DNA of 64,000 nt. Origin: Vibrio sp. RE86 (lineage in GTDB: Bacteria > Pseudomonadota > Gammaproteobacteria > Enterobacterales > Vibrionaceae). The notes below the pieces were generated by a model. It had not been told where the DNA came from, made no database searches, and saw nothing but the letters and a program-made list of their open reading frames with translations. Both the position numbers and the translations under genes were made by a program. Shown one piece after another: positions 46,167 to 56,326 of this stretch. Location of the stretch: contig NZ_VTXI01000002.1 of assembly GCF_013114545.1 (NCBI RefSeq), forward strand, positions 62,001 through 126,000, read 5' to 3'. Numbering within the stretch: position 1 is the stretch's first letter; every line of letters begins with the position of its first letter.

Positions 46167-49100
46167 CTAGTAAGGGTCGATGAAGCTGCTTGGATCCCCT
46201 TGGTCATGATGCTCGTCTGGGTTGATACGCTCTTCGTGCTGGTGCGCATGGTCACTGGCTTCTTGCATAGCTCCAGTGGCAGCGTCATCTAGCCCAAGGT
46301 GAGAGCTGTCTGCTGAACTCATGTCATCGGCTAAAACAAGGTCAATATCATCGGGCAACGCAGCATGTACAGGCGCGTCGACTACTGCTTGTGTAGGCTC
46401 TATGCCCAATGCCGATAGGTATGCTGCTGCGCCGTGTTGTGGTTCGTCACTGTCTGTTTGAGTGGTTTGAGAGACTAGATGCGGATCCACATGATGCTGA
46501 TCGTCATTTCCGTAGTGATCGATATCCGAAGACAAAGTGATCTCAACATCCAACGTATCAGCATCGGCCACTTCATCAGATTGACTCATCGTTGGTGGAG
46601 GAGGCGGCGGTGGTGGGGTGATATGGCTATGCAACTGGCCTTGTCGGTCTTCTGTGGTTACACCGGTTACACCTGTCACGCTATTGTGCGTTGTGACCTC
46701 AGTTTCAAAGTAGTGATGGTTGCCATTAATGGGTTGATCTGACACTAAGGTTATGTGCCCACTCGCTGGAACAGAGTAACTGCCGTCAGGATTAGCGTTA
46801 ATTGGGTGACCATTGCTTTGTAGGGTCACACCACTCTGGAGATGGGTTAAACGAATATCAGTGACGGACTCGTCAGGTGATGATAAACGAGCGCTGATAT
46901 CGACAGCCGTCTCATAGTGCCCATGACTTGAGACAGGGAAGTTCGCAGGCATATGGCCTTTGAGTACAGTACCGTCCCCTAAGATTATGTTCTCTATGCT
47001 CTCTAGTTCCATGTTCCCCAGTTTTTCACCATGGTCGTGAAGCCTAGGAGCGTTTTGGCGAGTGTAAGCCCCCAAGATTAAGGTATCTGTACCGCTTCCG
47101 CCCTCTATTTCCTCGTCGGTGAGTCTACCGCCGATAAACAGGATATCGTTACCACCCTTGAGCTCTGCTTCTTCGTGGAGACTGCCTTGGACAATAAATA
47201 CTTCGCTATTGCCGTGGCCTTCAATTTCATCGCGCCCTGACACTCTGTGAGCGAATTGCCCAATATTGTGAGCATAAGCTTGTACGGTTGCCGCAGTGAT
47301 ACTTGGTGTGATGTGGTGAGCGTGTTGCGTATCTACATTCACATTGAGCGTTGGTGGAGTATAAGGAACCGGATCGGTGTGGCCGTTGATCGTCATGGTA
47401 ATTTGTTGGCGTGTTTGGCCGCCATGACCATCATCGACCACTAAGGTAAACGTGTCTTGTAGCGTGTCGCCATCATTGAGGGCGTCAACTCGTGGGTTGG
47501 TATTGTTTAAGTGGTAAGTCCAAGTGTTGGTATGACTATCAAATTGAACCTGACCAAATTGAGCATTGTGCATTGGGTCGACCGCGACACTCAATTGGTC
47601 ACCATCTACATCATGAATGGCTATCTGACCAGTTGAATCTACGTTTGAATCTTCAGTTATTGAGTGAGAACCCAAAGGCTGACCCGTTTGAGTTTTTTCC
47701 TGCACTGTTGGTGCATCATTGATGGCATTAACGTTCAAGACCATTGTCACGTTTGCTGAATCCTGATGGCCGTCATTCGCAGTGAACCCAATGTTGGCAT
47801 AATTAGCACCATTTTGGTCATGAATGGGTGTGAAGGTTAGGTGCCCCGCGTCTAAGTCTGCTTTCGATATTTGTTGATTAGTGGTCACTAAAATGCCGTT
47901 AAGCATCAAAGTGCCATGAGCAGGGAGTTGCGTAATGGTTATGTGGCTGAGGGCGTCACCATCAGCATCGCTATAGCCAAACTCGGAAGTGGTAAAGGTA
48001 TGAGTTTGGTCCTCATCACTGGATACGGTTTGCGGCGTAGCTGTTGGTGCATGTTGCGCTGGTGGCGTCACTTCAATGGTGAGTCGGTTTTGAGACGAGT
48101 CGCCTCTCGAACCGCCGCCATCATCGCCTACGCGGTAGACCATAGCCGGGACCATCCCAGTAAACCCAGCTTCTGGCGTAAAGGTATAGTGACCGTTTGC
48201 TTCAATAGCTAATGTGCCTACCCCTGCGATAGAATGTGGATGTCCTGGTGTGACCGTCACATAACCTGCATTGGGATCCTGTATTTGGATATCTTGCAGA
48301 ACCAGATGGGCATTGGAGTCGGTATCTGTCGCTGCGCCAGATACGCCTTCATGAGTACCGATACCCGATAGCAGATTACCTTCAATAGGACCACTATGTT
48401 GGATACCTGAATCACTCAGGCTGTGTAATACAGGTTTATCGGTCGTACCGTTAATCGTCACTGTAATAGAGTGTTTGGTGCCATCCTTAGAAGTTACTTC
48501 AACGCTGTCAGTGAGTGTTTGTCCGTTATCGAGATCTTGGAGCTGTTGATTGTCATTGTCTGCAACATAAGCCCATGTGCCCTTGGCTGAAACAATAAAG
48601 TGCCCGTAGGTTCCGTCATGGGTGAGAAAACGTTGACCTTGGAGATCCAATGCACTTTCACTTTGTCCGTCCAAATCAGACACAACGAGATGGCCAGTGC
48701 ATTGAAGAGCGTTTTGGGTTGGTGATGTGCCGGTCAGGTAGACGTTGTGTTGTACATTTGCATCTTCAGTAATACTCCCAAAATCACCTGCAAAGGTTGC
48801 TGCATCATTGACCGCGGCGAGGCTCATCGAGGCTGATGTCGTAACGGAAGCGCCATGTTCATCTTGGACATCATAACGAAACTGAACTTGGCCGTTATAG
48901 TCTTTATCTGGGGTAAAACTGAATGTGCCATCATGGTTATCGACGATTTGCCCATGATCTGCACTGAGGTTATGCACGCTAAGGTGGCTGTTATCATCAA
49001 CATCAGTGGCGTTCGCCAGTAAGTCAGATGCTTTCAATACGACTGGTGTATCTTCAGTACCTTGAGCGAGCGTTACGGCGGAGGTCACGACTGGAACGTC

Positions 49101-52100
49101 ATTGGTTCCATGAATTGTGAGAGTGATGACGTGTTTGTCACCGCCAGCACTTTGAACTTCATATTGAACTTGCTTACTCTCACCTTGCGCCAAATGTTGC
49201 ACGTTGCCATTGGGCACACTGTATGACCAATCACCTGCTGTACCTATTGTAAGTGTTCCACCATAGGGATCGTGGAGAGCATGCGCATTTCGAGTTGCTC
49301 TGAAGTGATCTTCCCCAGAGTCTGGGTCGGTGACATCCAGAACGCCAGTTGTATAGATGGTGTGTTGTGCATCGCCTTGAACGTGAAGATCTTCAGTAAG
49401 ACTACCTGCATCAGTCCCAGAGAATTTAGCTGCGTCTCCTGTAGGGGTCAATACCACGTTTGCACCAGTGTGTGTGGTTCCACCATGTGCATCTTTAACG
49501 TCATAAGTGAAGTGGACTTGTCCGTTGAAATTATGCTCTGGAGTGAAGGTGAATGTGCCATCTTTGTTGTCGACGAGAGTGCCATGGTCCGCGCGTAGAT
49601 TGGCGATAGAGAGCTGCCCAGCATCGTTCGCGTCAACGTCTACAGTGTTGGCTAGCAACTCAGTCGTTGTGATGGTTTGCGCGAGATCTTCTTTTCCACT
49701 GTTGAGCTGAACTTCTGAAGAGCAGTACGGGCGGTCATTGTCGCCATGAATGGTGATATGAATATCGTGAGTGGTGCCATCAGCCGATTTGACGGTGACG
49801 GTATCTGTTATTGATTCACCTTGACCGAGACGATCTATCCTTCTACCCGTTGCGTCTTGGCCTATGGAAGCATAGTAGCTCCAGTCTCCGTTACTCTGGA
49901 GTATGACGTGCCCCAGTGTACCTTGGTAAGTGCCTGTTTGAGCATGGTTTTCACCGGCGTCTGGGTCAACGATGTCCAGATGGCCATCAGTGTGTATCTC
50001 ATCGTTCCATATCTTACCGACGTTTCCATGCATATGATCCGGTGAACGGTCATCGACGTAGCCGCCAGACATAGTGCCGTCAGGCGCTGTATAGGTATGC
50101 CCTTCATGAACATCTCCAGTGTCGCGCCCCGAGATTGTTGCAGCATCGCCAACAGCATCGATGTGCAGAGTATTGGTTACTTCTTGTGAATCGACATGTC
50201 CGTCATTAACCGTGAACTTAAATTGAACATCACCGTTAAAATCAGTGGCTGGGACAAACTGAAGCTTAGCGATATCGGCAGTAGCAATACTTTGACCAGC
50301 AGTAATGTCGTGTCCATCGAGTACAAACTTACCTTGGGTGGCTGGCGGAAGATCGGTGATAGCAATTGAGTGCAGCGTATCACCAGTGTCGACATCGGTG
50401 AACCCGAACTGACTCGCCTGCATTTGATAATGTGTATCTTCCGTACCGTTGCTTAAAACCACCTTGGTGGCTGTCGGGGCGTCGTTGGTTCCGATGACAT
50501 CAATATGTAAGTCGTAAGCGGTACCATCGAAGCTGTGGACGCGATACGTCACTGTTTCAACTTGCCCTTGTGCTAGGTGTTGAAGAGCCGTGTTGTCGAC
50601 GCTATAGCCCCAACTACCCGCGCTATCAATTCGAAGTATTCCGCCAAAGGGGTCGTGAATGCGAGTCTCACCAAATTGGCTGTATTGGAACTTATCTTCG
50701 CCGTTGTCAGGGTCTATGACTCGAAGTTGACCGCTTGCCAACTCGGTAGTCGTGCCGTTGCTGTGCGTTGCATGTGGCCCGTCTTCTATCACGCTTCCAG
50801 TAGTTACCTCTGAAATAATGGCTTTGTCTGAGGTCGCGACAAGTGTGGTATTTGCTCCAGTGTGTGTGGTTCCACCATGTGCATCTTTAACGTCGTAGGT
50901 GAAGTGGACTTGGCCGTTGTAGTTCTTATCTGGCGTGAAGGTATAGGTACCATCTTTGTTATCAAGGATTGAGCCATGATCAGCATGCAGATTCGCTACA
51001 CTCAGTTTGCCTATATCGTTATGGTCAACATCAATACTATTGGTGAGTAACTCGGTTTGAGTAAGGGTTTGTGGTAAATCTTCTTTGCCTGAATGAAGTT
51101 GTACTTCACCAGAAACATAAGGCGCGTCATTGTCGCCATGAATCGTGACCACAATGTCATGGTTGGTACCATCTTTAGTTTGTATTGTGATGGTATCGGT
51201 TAGAGTTTCACCAGTTCCCAACTTGTCGATGGTCGAGCCTACAGTTGTACTAGCGCCTTTCTGTTGCCAATCGGTTTGACCCGCCGCAACAGCATACTCC
51301 CAGTGCCCATCACCACGGAGTAATAGATGCCCATATTGACCATGATAAGAGTAAACTCCGCCCTTGGTATCGAAGATGGCTTCGTTGGTATCTGGATCGA
51401 CAACAGATAATTGACCAGAGGTGGTTAATGCATCATGACTAATCTTGGACATACCAGTTTGCGCATAGTCTGGTGACATATTTTGCCCAGCTTGATTCTC
51501 ATGCACATCACCCGTATCCACACCTGCAACCGTAGCGGCATCATTAGTACCAGTAATCACAATCTCTAGGTTTTGTGTTGCGCTGGCACCATGTTCGTCG
51601 GTTACCGTCACAGGAATAGTCAGAGTCTGAGTTTGACCTTGTGCAAGTGATTGATAACTCGCGTGGGAGGGGTCAAAACTATAACTGCCGTCAGCGTTGA
51701 AGGTTAAGCCATCGACAGAATTAACAATAGAGTAGGTCAGTGACGCGCCGTGGTCGACGTCCTGTCCAACTATTTGTCCTGATAGCGATACTCCATCTTC
51801 GGTAACGGAATGCGTTTGGGCGGTCAATGTTGGCGCATCATTGGTGCCATGTATATTCACTTTTATTGTGAACTGAGTGCCATCTTGCGATCTTACGACA
51901 CACTCATCGGTGATGGTTTCACCCTGTTTCAGGTTTTGCACTAATGGCTGATGATCTCGAATGGTGTAGGTGTAGCGACCATCCTGCATTATCAAGACGT
52001 GACCACCGAGTTTAGTGTCATACCCAATGCCCTGGTAGGTTTGTGGGCCCAAGTTAATATCAAACTGAGCTTCCCCTTTATCAGGGTCAACGATATCCAG

Positions 52101-54197
52101 TTTGCCATTGAAGTGGAGGTTGTCATGGGTATCGATGTAGTAATGATCTTCAGTCACACCACCTTGATGGTTATCCGTTGCGGCATAACTGATTTGGGCA
52201 TTATCAGGTGCGGCGGTGAGATCGAATTTCGCTTGCGTACTCACGCTCCCCCCATGCCCATCAACCACGTCATAGGTAAGTCGAATTTCACCGTTGAAAT
52301 CTTTATCTGGCGTGAAGGTATAAGTGCCATCCTTGTTGTCGACCAGATGACCGTGAGTGGCTTGTAAGTTACTGACATGCAGATTATCGGTAGCGTCTAC
52401 ATCGCTTGCATGGGTTAGGAGATCGGATGCTTTTATCATGACAGGTTGATCTTCTTTTCCTGCAGGAAGCTGCGTCCAAGCGCTAACCACGGGCTTGTCG
52501 TTGCTACCTTGAACGTCTATGACAATCTTTTGAGGGGTTGAAGCGCCAGCACTGTCGGTCGCTGTAACCCAAAATGCTTCAGATTGATGTTCACCTGCAG
52601 CGAGTCTATCTGCCGCACCTCCTGTAGAGTTGTCTAGCTGATAATGCCAATGCCCTTGTTGGTCAATCGATAGCGTACCAAACTGACCCAGAGGCTGATT
52701 TACCATCCATGTAATCGTATCCGACGTATCTACATCAGTGGCGGTGAGACTACCGCTTGCATCAGGCGTTCCAGAAGTATTTAAACCTTGCTCAACAACT
52801 GCCCCAGTTGATGCTCCAGACACCACTGGGCGGTCATTGGTGCCGTTTATCGTAACCGTGACCTGATGCTGTGTACCATCCGCTGAGGTCACTGTTATGG
52901 TTTCAGTAGCTGTAGCCCCTTGTCCTAAGGTTTGTACTTTTGGATTGGAGTTATCAAGGTCGTAGCTCCAAGCACCATCTTTGGTGATGGTTAACGTACC
53001 AAACTGTCCAACCACTTGGGATGCTTGAAAATGATCTTCCCCAAGGTCTGAGTCCGTCACCAAGAGCTGGCCCTGAGCATGTGTATTTTGATCCTCAGTG
53101 ACCGTTCCAGCATCTACACCTGAGATGACGGCATTGTCATCCTCACCACCAATGGTCATATTAAGGACCTGTGGCGTTCCATCTTTAGTGTGAATGGTGA
53201 ACGATTCATGTAGGGCAGTTTGACTCGTCAATGCTTGGATATTGCTTTGTGAGTTATCGACTTGGTACTGCCAATGCCCTTTAGAATCGATAGTTAAGGT
53301 ACCAAACTGACCTAGTATCGTTTCAGCTTGCACGGAGCTTTCATCATGGTCAGGGTCAACGACATCAATTTTACCTGAGGTGGCAATCAAGCCATTTGAA
53401 TCGACCTGATGATCTTCGGTCACCGTCCCCGTTAAATCGCCGCTGATGTTCGGTGAATCCTGATGCCCTTGAACTGGAATCTGAACAATAACCTTAGAGC
53501 CATTTGAAAGATGCAAAGTAAACGTATCTGTTCCAGGCTCTTGTTTTTGAAGCAGGATATAAGCCGGAGACTTTGGATCGAGTGTAAAGGTGTATTGGCC
53601 GTCTTTGCTGACATGAAGCGAACCATACTTTCCTTGAAGAGTTTCATCCACATAGGTTACGGGAGCTTGTGGCTGTTGCGGAGAGGGTGGTTGTGGGGTG
53701 CCCGATCCCATTGGGCTATGATTCCCTGTTTGATGAGGGATTGAAGGCTGGTTTACCCCTACTTTATTTGGAATACCTCCTGTGATGTGGTGAATCACAG
53801 GGTGCAGTTTTGTCGATAGGTGATGAGAAGAGCTGTGCGTCAGGGTTACTAGGTTGTCATTACTGTCCGTTTCTTCGATATGTATATCGCGGTCATGATG
53901 AGCGCCTTGCTGTGTGTTTGAGGGCGCGGCACTCTGCCCATCTTGGGTTGAAGTAGGTACAGCCTCAGTAGGTGCTTGCAGTGTGTCGGCAGCTGATTCA
54001 TCGGCAGGTGAGGAGGAATCGTTACTATTGAGTGCCATTGATGGCAATATCATTGCAAGCTCACGGGGTATAGGAACGTTGACATTAACCTGTGAAAACA
54101 GTCTTACTTTGTCGGTGCGCTTGTTCGTTTTAGATGTACTCGCTTCGCCTTTTTTTGGGACATTTAGCTTGTCTGTTTTCTTATCTTGCGTTGCCAT
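46167..54197 (-). CDS. Giant VCBS/cadherin-repeat adhesin (2676 residues), likely type I secreted
   Basis: The N-terminus (about 1-180) is disordered and lacks a Sec signal. The body (about 180-2300) is a tandem array of VCBS-type domains (markers such as VTED, VDPDxGE, GTNDxP) and cadherin-like domains (TPDKDYNGQVHFTYDVKD recurs), roughly ten and six in number. A short acidic, glycine-rich RTX-like stretch (about 2320-2410, with GGNDILFIGG and GGSGTDTLILG) precedes a proline run near 2527 and a His/Asp-rich C-terminus that probably carries the secretion signal. It is likely a surface adhesin for biofilm or host/chitin attachment, exported by the convergent ABC-HlyD operon. Confidence 0.92.
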   Translation of the reverse strand: MATQDKKTDKLNVPKKGEASTSKTNKRTDKVRLFSQVNVNVPIPRELAMILPSMALNSNDSSSPADESAADTLQAPTEAVPTSTQDGQSAAPSNTQQGAHHDRDIHIEETDSNDNLVTLTHSSSHHLSTKLHPVIHHITGGIPNKVGVNQPSIPHQTGNHSPMGSGTPQPPSPQQPQAPVTYVDETLQGKYGSLHVSKDGQYTFTLDPKSPAYILLQKQEPGTDTFTLHLSNGSKVIVQIPVQGHQDSPNISGDLTGTVTEDHQVDSNGLIATSGKIDVVDPDHDESSVQAETILGQFGTLTIDSKGHWQYQVDNSQSNIQALTSQTALHESFTIHTKDGTPQVLNMTIGGEDDNAVISGVDAGTVTEDQNTHAQGQLLVTDSDLGEDHFQASQVVGQFGTLTITKDGAWSYDLDNSNPKVQTLGQGATATETITVTSADGTQHQVTVTINGTNDRPVVSGASTGAVVEQGLNTSGTPDASGSLTATDVDTSDTITWMVNQPLGQFGTLSIDQQGHWHYQLDNSTGGAADRLAAGEHQSEAFWVTATDSAGASTPQKIVIDVQGSNDKPVVSAWTQLPAGKEDQPVMIKASDLLTHASDVDATDNLHVSNLQATHGHLVDNKDGTYTFTPDKDFNGEIRLTYDVVDGHGGSVSTQAKFDLTAAPDNAQISYAATDNHQGGVTEDHYYIDTHDNLHFNGKLDIVDPDKGEAQFDINLGPQTYQGIGYDTKLGGHVLIMQDGRYTYTIRDHQPLVQNLKQGETITDECVVRSQDGTQFTIKVNIHGTNDAPTLTAQTHSVTEDGVSLSGQIVGQDVDHGASLTYSIVNSVDGLTFNADGSYSFDPSHASYQSLAQGQTQTLTIPVTVTDEHGASATQNLEIVITGTNDAATVAGVDTGDVHENQAGQNMSPDYAQTGMSKISHDALTTSGQLSVVDPDTNEAIFDTKGGVYSYHGQYGHLLLRGDGHWEYAVAAGQTDWQQKGASTTVGSTIDKLGTGETLTDTITIQTKDGTNHDIVVTIHGDNDAPYVSGEVQLHSGKEDLPQTLTQTELLTNSIDVDHNDIGKLSVANLHADHGSILDNKDGTYTFTPDKNYNGQVHFTYDVKDAHGGTTHTGANTTLVATSDKAIISEVTTGSVIEDGPHATHSNGTTTELASGQLRVIDPDNGEDKFQYSQFGETRIHDPFGGILRIDSAGSWGYSVDNTALQHLAQGQVETVTYRVHSFDGTAYDLHIDVIGTNDAPTATKVVLSNGTEDTHYQMQASQFGFTDVDTGDTLHSIAITDLPPATQGKFVLDGHDITAGQSIATADIAKLQFVPATDFNGDVQFKFTVNDGHVDSQEVTNTLHIDAVGDAATISGRDTGDVHEGHTYTAPDGTMSGGYVDDRSPDHMHGNVGKIWNDEIHTDGHLDIVDPDAGENHAQTGTYQGTLGHVILQSNGDWSYYASIGQDATGRRIDRLGQGESITDTVTVKSADGTTHDIHITIHGDNDRPYCSSEVQLNSGKEDLAQTITTTELLANTVDVDANDAGQLSIANLRADHGTLVDNKDGTFTFTPEHNFNGQVHFTYDVKDAHGGTTHTGANVVLTPTGDAAKFSGTDAGSLTEDLHVQGDAQHTIYTTGVLDVTDPDSGEDHFRATRNAHALHDPYGGTLTIGTAGDWSYSVPNGNVQHLAQGESKQVQYEVQSAGGDKHVITLTIHGTNDVPVVTSAVTLAQGTEDTPVVLKASDLLANATDVDDNSHLSVHNLSADHGQIVDNHDGTFSFTPDKDYNGQVQFRYDVQDEHGASVTTSASMSLAAVNDAATFAGDFGSITEDANVQHNVYLTGTSPTQNALQCTGHLVVSDLDGQSESALDLQGQRFLTHDGTYGHFIVSAKGTWAYVADNDNQQLQDLDNGQTLTDSVEVTSKDGTKHSITVTINGTTDKPVLHSLSDSGIQHSGPIEGNLLSGIGTHEGVSGAATDTDSNAHLVLQDIQIQDPNAGYVTVTPGHPHSIAGVGTLAIEANGHYTFTPEAGFTGMVPAMVYRVGDDGGGSRGDSSQNRLTIEVTPPAQHAPTATPQTVSSDEDQTHTFTTSEFGYSDADGDALSHITITQLPAHGTLMLNGILVTTNQQISKADLDAGHLTFTPIHDQNGANYANIGFTANDGHQDSANVTMVLNVNAINDAPTVQEKTQTGQPLGSHSITEDSNVDSTGQIAIHDVDGDQLSVAVDPMHNAQFGQVQFDSHTNTWTYHLNNTNPRVDALNDGDTLQDTFTLVVDDGHGGQTRQQITMTINGHTDPVPYTPPTLNVNVDTQHAHHITPSITAATVQAYAHNIGQFAHRVSGRDEIEGHGNSEVFIVQGSLHEEAELKGGNDILFIGGRLTDEEIEGGSGTDTLILGAYTRQNAPRLHDHGEKLGNMELESIENIILGDGTVLKGHMPANFPVSSHGHYETAVDISARLSSPDESVTDIRLTHLQSGVTLQSNGHPINANPDGSYSVPASGHITLVSDQPINGNHHYFETEVTTHNSVTGVTGVTTEDRQGQLHSHITPPPPPPPPTMSQSDEVADADTLDVEITLSSDIDHYGNDDQHHVDPHLVSQTTQTDSDEPQHGAAAYLSALGIEPTQAVVDAPVHAALPDDIDLVLADDMSSADSSHLGLDDAATGAMQEASDHAHQHEERINPDEHHDQGDPSSFIDPY

Positions 54198-54496
54198 TCA
54201 CTTTCCCTGCTCATATGTAACTAGTTACCTTTCAGTAAAGTACAGAAATGCACACTTCGCTATTCAAGTAACTAATTAAATTGATTAGAAATAATGTTAA
54301 TGCGAGATAGGAATACGAGTCGTAATAAAATGAGCCAATAGACGGTTTAAATACTAGCTATCCGACTGGTGATAGTGAACGGATAAGTTGTTTGGTACGT
54401 GCATTACCTCCGCCCTTTTACAGGGATAATAAAGTAGGAAAGCGAACTCAATAGTTCGCTTTCTTTAACGTATTACAGCGATGCTATGAATACGGT
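54198..54496. other. Intergenic region upstream of the adhesin gene
   Basis: The stretch is AT-rich and must hold the adhesin promoter. At its far end the perfect hairpin GAAAGCGAACT/AGTTCGCTTTC (54438-54463) ends the convergent-side transcript of the oxidoreductase gene. I see no gene. Confidence 0.5.
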
Positions 54497-55486
54497 TTAC
54501 TGATTCGATATCACGACTTTCCCTGTCGCGGCTCCGCTAGCAAGGCGCTGGTAGGCGTCATTGACTTGCTCAAGTCCAAACACTGTTTCATCAAGTATTG
54601 GGGTTAAGCTTCCTGATTCAGCTATTTTGGCTAACTCAGCCAAGATGTGCGTATGTTCTTCGCGGCGTACATCGTGAATCATCTGAATCAACATAAATAC
54701 TACATGCAGTGACAAGCCTTTCATGTGCGCCATCGACAAGTCCATTTCAAGCAAGGCAACTGTCGATGCAATCTGCCCGTTGAGTTTGGCCGCCAAAAAT
54801 GAGTTCGCCATGTTGGCACCGCCGACCGAGTCAAAGATGACATCAAAACCAATGCCGTTCGTGTGCTCATCAACATAGTCCTGAACTTGGCTGGTTCGAT
54901 AATTGATGGTGGTGGCTCCGAGTCCTTCTACTAAGTCTTTGTGCTCATCTCGGCCAATGGTCGCGTAAACATCTGCGCCATAATGTTTCGCTAGTTGAAC
55001 CGCGATGTGACCCACACCACCTGCGCCGCCGTGTACCAATACTTTTTGCCCTTGAGTAATACCAGCGCGATGCAACCCTTCATAAGCGGTTATTCCAACC
55101 AGAGGAAGAGCGGCGGCTTGCTGCATCGTAAGGTTTTTGGGTTTCAACGCTATGAGGTTGACGTCAGCAGGCATCAACTCAGCCAGTGAACCTGATAAAT
55201 CACCTAAGCCGCCTGCGCAGCCATAAACTTCATCCCCAACGTTAAAATGGGAGACATCACTTGCCACCTCTACAATGGTACCAGCGACGTCCATCCCAAG
55301 TATTGCCGGTGTTTGAGGGGAGAAAGGGAGGTTCTCACCCAACTGTTTGATCATCGTATCGACAGTATTCACGCTGCTAGCCGCTACTTGGATGAGCACT
55401 TGTCCAGCCGAGAGCTTAGGTGTGTCTACGTTTGCCATCTCGAAACTTGCGTTGTCACCATATTGATTGAGCACCATTGCTTTCAT
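54497..55486 (-). CDS. Quinone-oxidoreductase-like MDR dehydrogenase
   Basis: This 329-residue medium-chain dehydrogenase has the nucleotide loop HGGAGGVGHIAVQLAK and an N-terminal GroES-like half. It lacks the usual structural zinc cysteine cluster, so it fits the zeta-crystallin/quinone reductase branch that reduces quinones or enones with NAD(P)H. The ATG at 55486 was chosen because AAGGA lies eight bases before it; a GTG two codons upstream is too close. Confidence 0.88.
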   Translation of the reverse strand: MKAMVLNQYGDNASFEMANVDTPKLSAGQVLIQVAASSVNTVDTMIKQLGENLPFSPQTPAILGMDVAGTIVEVASDVSHFNVGDEVYGCAGGLGDLSGSLAELMPADVNLIALKPKNLTMQQAAALPLVGITAYEGLHRAGITQGQKVLVHGGAGGVGHIAVQLAKHYGADVYATIGRDEHKDLVEGLGATTINYRTSQVQDYVDEHTNGIGFDVIFDSVGGANMANSFLAAKLNGQIASTVALLEMDLSMAHMKGLSLHVVFMLIQMIHDVRREEHTHILAELAKIAESGSLTPILDETVFGLEQVNDAYQRLASGAATGKVVISNQ

Positions 55487-55683
55487 CGCCACGTTCCTTT
55501 TCAGTGATTAGAGTCATTAACTATAGCTTGTACTTTAGAGGTAGAGCGTTAGACCAACGTTTTAGGCGAATAAATTATGACGCTGTTACGCAGCTTCATT
55601 TCTAACTGGTGGATTGGTATGTTGAAGTTTGATGAATCTAGCTTTTATCTCAGTTGATTTAATCATTCATATTTGAATGGTTA

Positions 55684-55707
55684 AAATTCAATGTTGTCTA
55701 TTTTTGA
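55684..55707 (+). promoter_or_regulatory. Shared motif upstream of the DoxX-like gene
   Basis: AAATTCAATGTTGT followed by CTATTTTTGA occurs here and again at about 57284-57310, each about 60 bases before an ATG. It is a candidate operator of the LysR regulator between them. Confidence 0.5.
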
Positions 55708-55770
55708 ATTCAACAATGCTCATTAAGATTACCTACATCGACAGGTTATTCACTGAATGAAGGTATCTCC

Positions 55771-56289
55771 ATGAGCGCATCTCAATTGTTTCTCGAACTC
55801 TCTCTTATTGCATCTATGTTTGTCATAACGGGTGTGTTTCTTATCCGTTCCTATGACAAAAATGACTCTAAGGCGAAGAAAGCTCAAAAGATCTTATCAG
55901 GTTTACTTGGGGCCTTTATGGTGATGGCGGGCACAGTGAAGTTCTTTGACCCATTTACTACGATGTTTGCCAAACAAATAGCACTTAGCGAACTTCCTTT
56001 CCCGACATTGTCACGATGGGCAGGGCAGCTCGGAGAGATTTCAGCGGGCTTGTTACTCTTACTCGCTGTGGTTGGCCAGAACAAGCTGACAAAGCCAACT
56101 TTGGATAGGGTAATGCAGCTGTCCACTTTGCTTACGACCGTAATTATGCTGGTGGCTGTGTATGTTCACTTACTACCGAATGTACCAGCAGAAGTGCTCC
56201 CACTGCAGTCTAAACCGCCTGTGATGACCTTAGTTATACTCTCGCTTGCGTGGCTTAATGCCTACTTGTATAAAATTTCGAAGCGATAA
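55771..56289 (+). CDS. DoxX-like membrane protein
   Basis: This 172-residue protein has four hydrophobic helices and the GAFMVMAGTVKFFDPF and LGEISAGLLLLLAV segments typical of DoxX-like proteins. Members act in membrane redox complexes or quinone-linked stress responses. It shares an upstream motif with the LysR-adjacent operon, so it may be part of the same regulon. Confidence 0.8.
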   Translation: MSASQLFLELSLIASMFVITGVFLIRSYDKNDSKAKKAQKILSGLLGAFMVMAGTVKFFDPFTTMFAKQIALSELPFPTLSRWAGQLGEISAGLLLLLAVVGQNKLTKPTLDRVMQLSTLLTTVIMLVAVYVHLLPNVPAEVLPLQSKPPVMTLVILSLAWLNAYLYKISKR

Positions 56290-56293
56290 AACG

Positions 56294-56326
56294 AAACGCC
56301 AGCTTTAATCATAAGCTGGCGTTTTT
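56294..56326. terminator. Bidirectional intrinsic terminator
   Basis: AAACGCCAGCTT and AAGCTGGCGTTT form a 12-bp stem around a seven-base loop with T-runs. It lies between the DoxX-like gene and the converging LysR gene. Confidence 0.9.

Noticed and set aside
51951..52367. Long plus-strand frames opposite the adhesin gene
   Set aside because: Repeated similar frames mirror the adhesin's repeats; none has a good start or recognisable motif.
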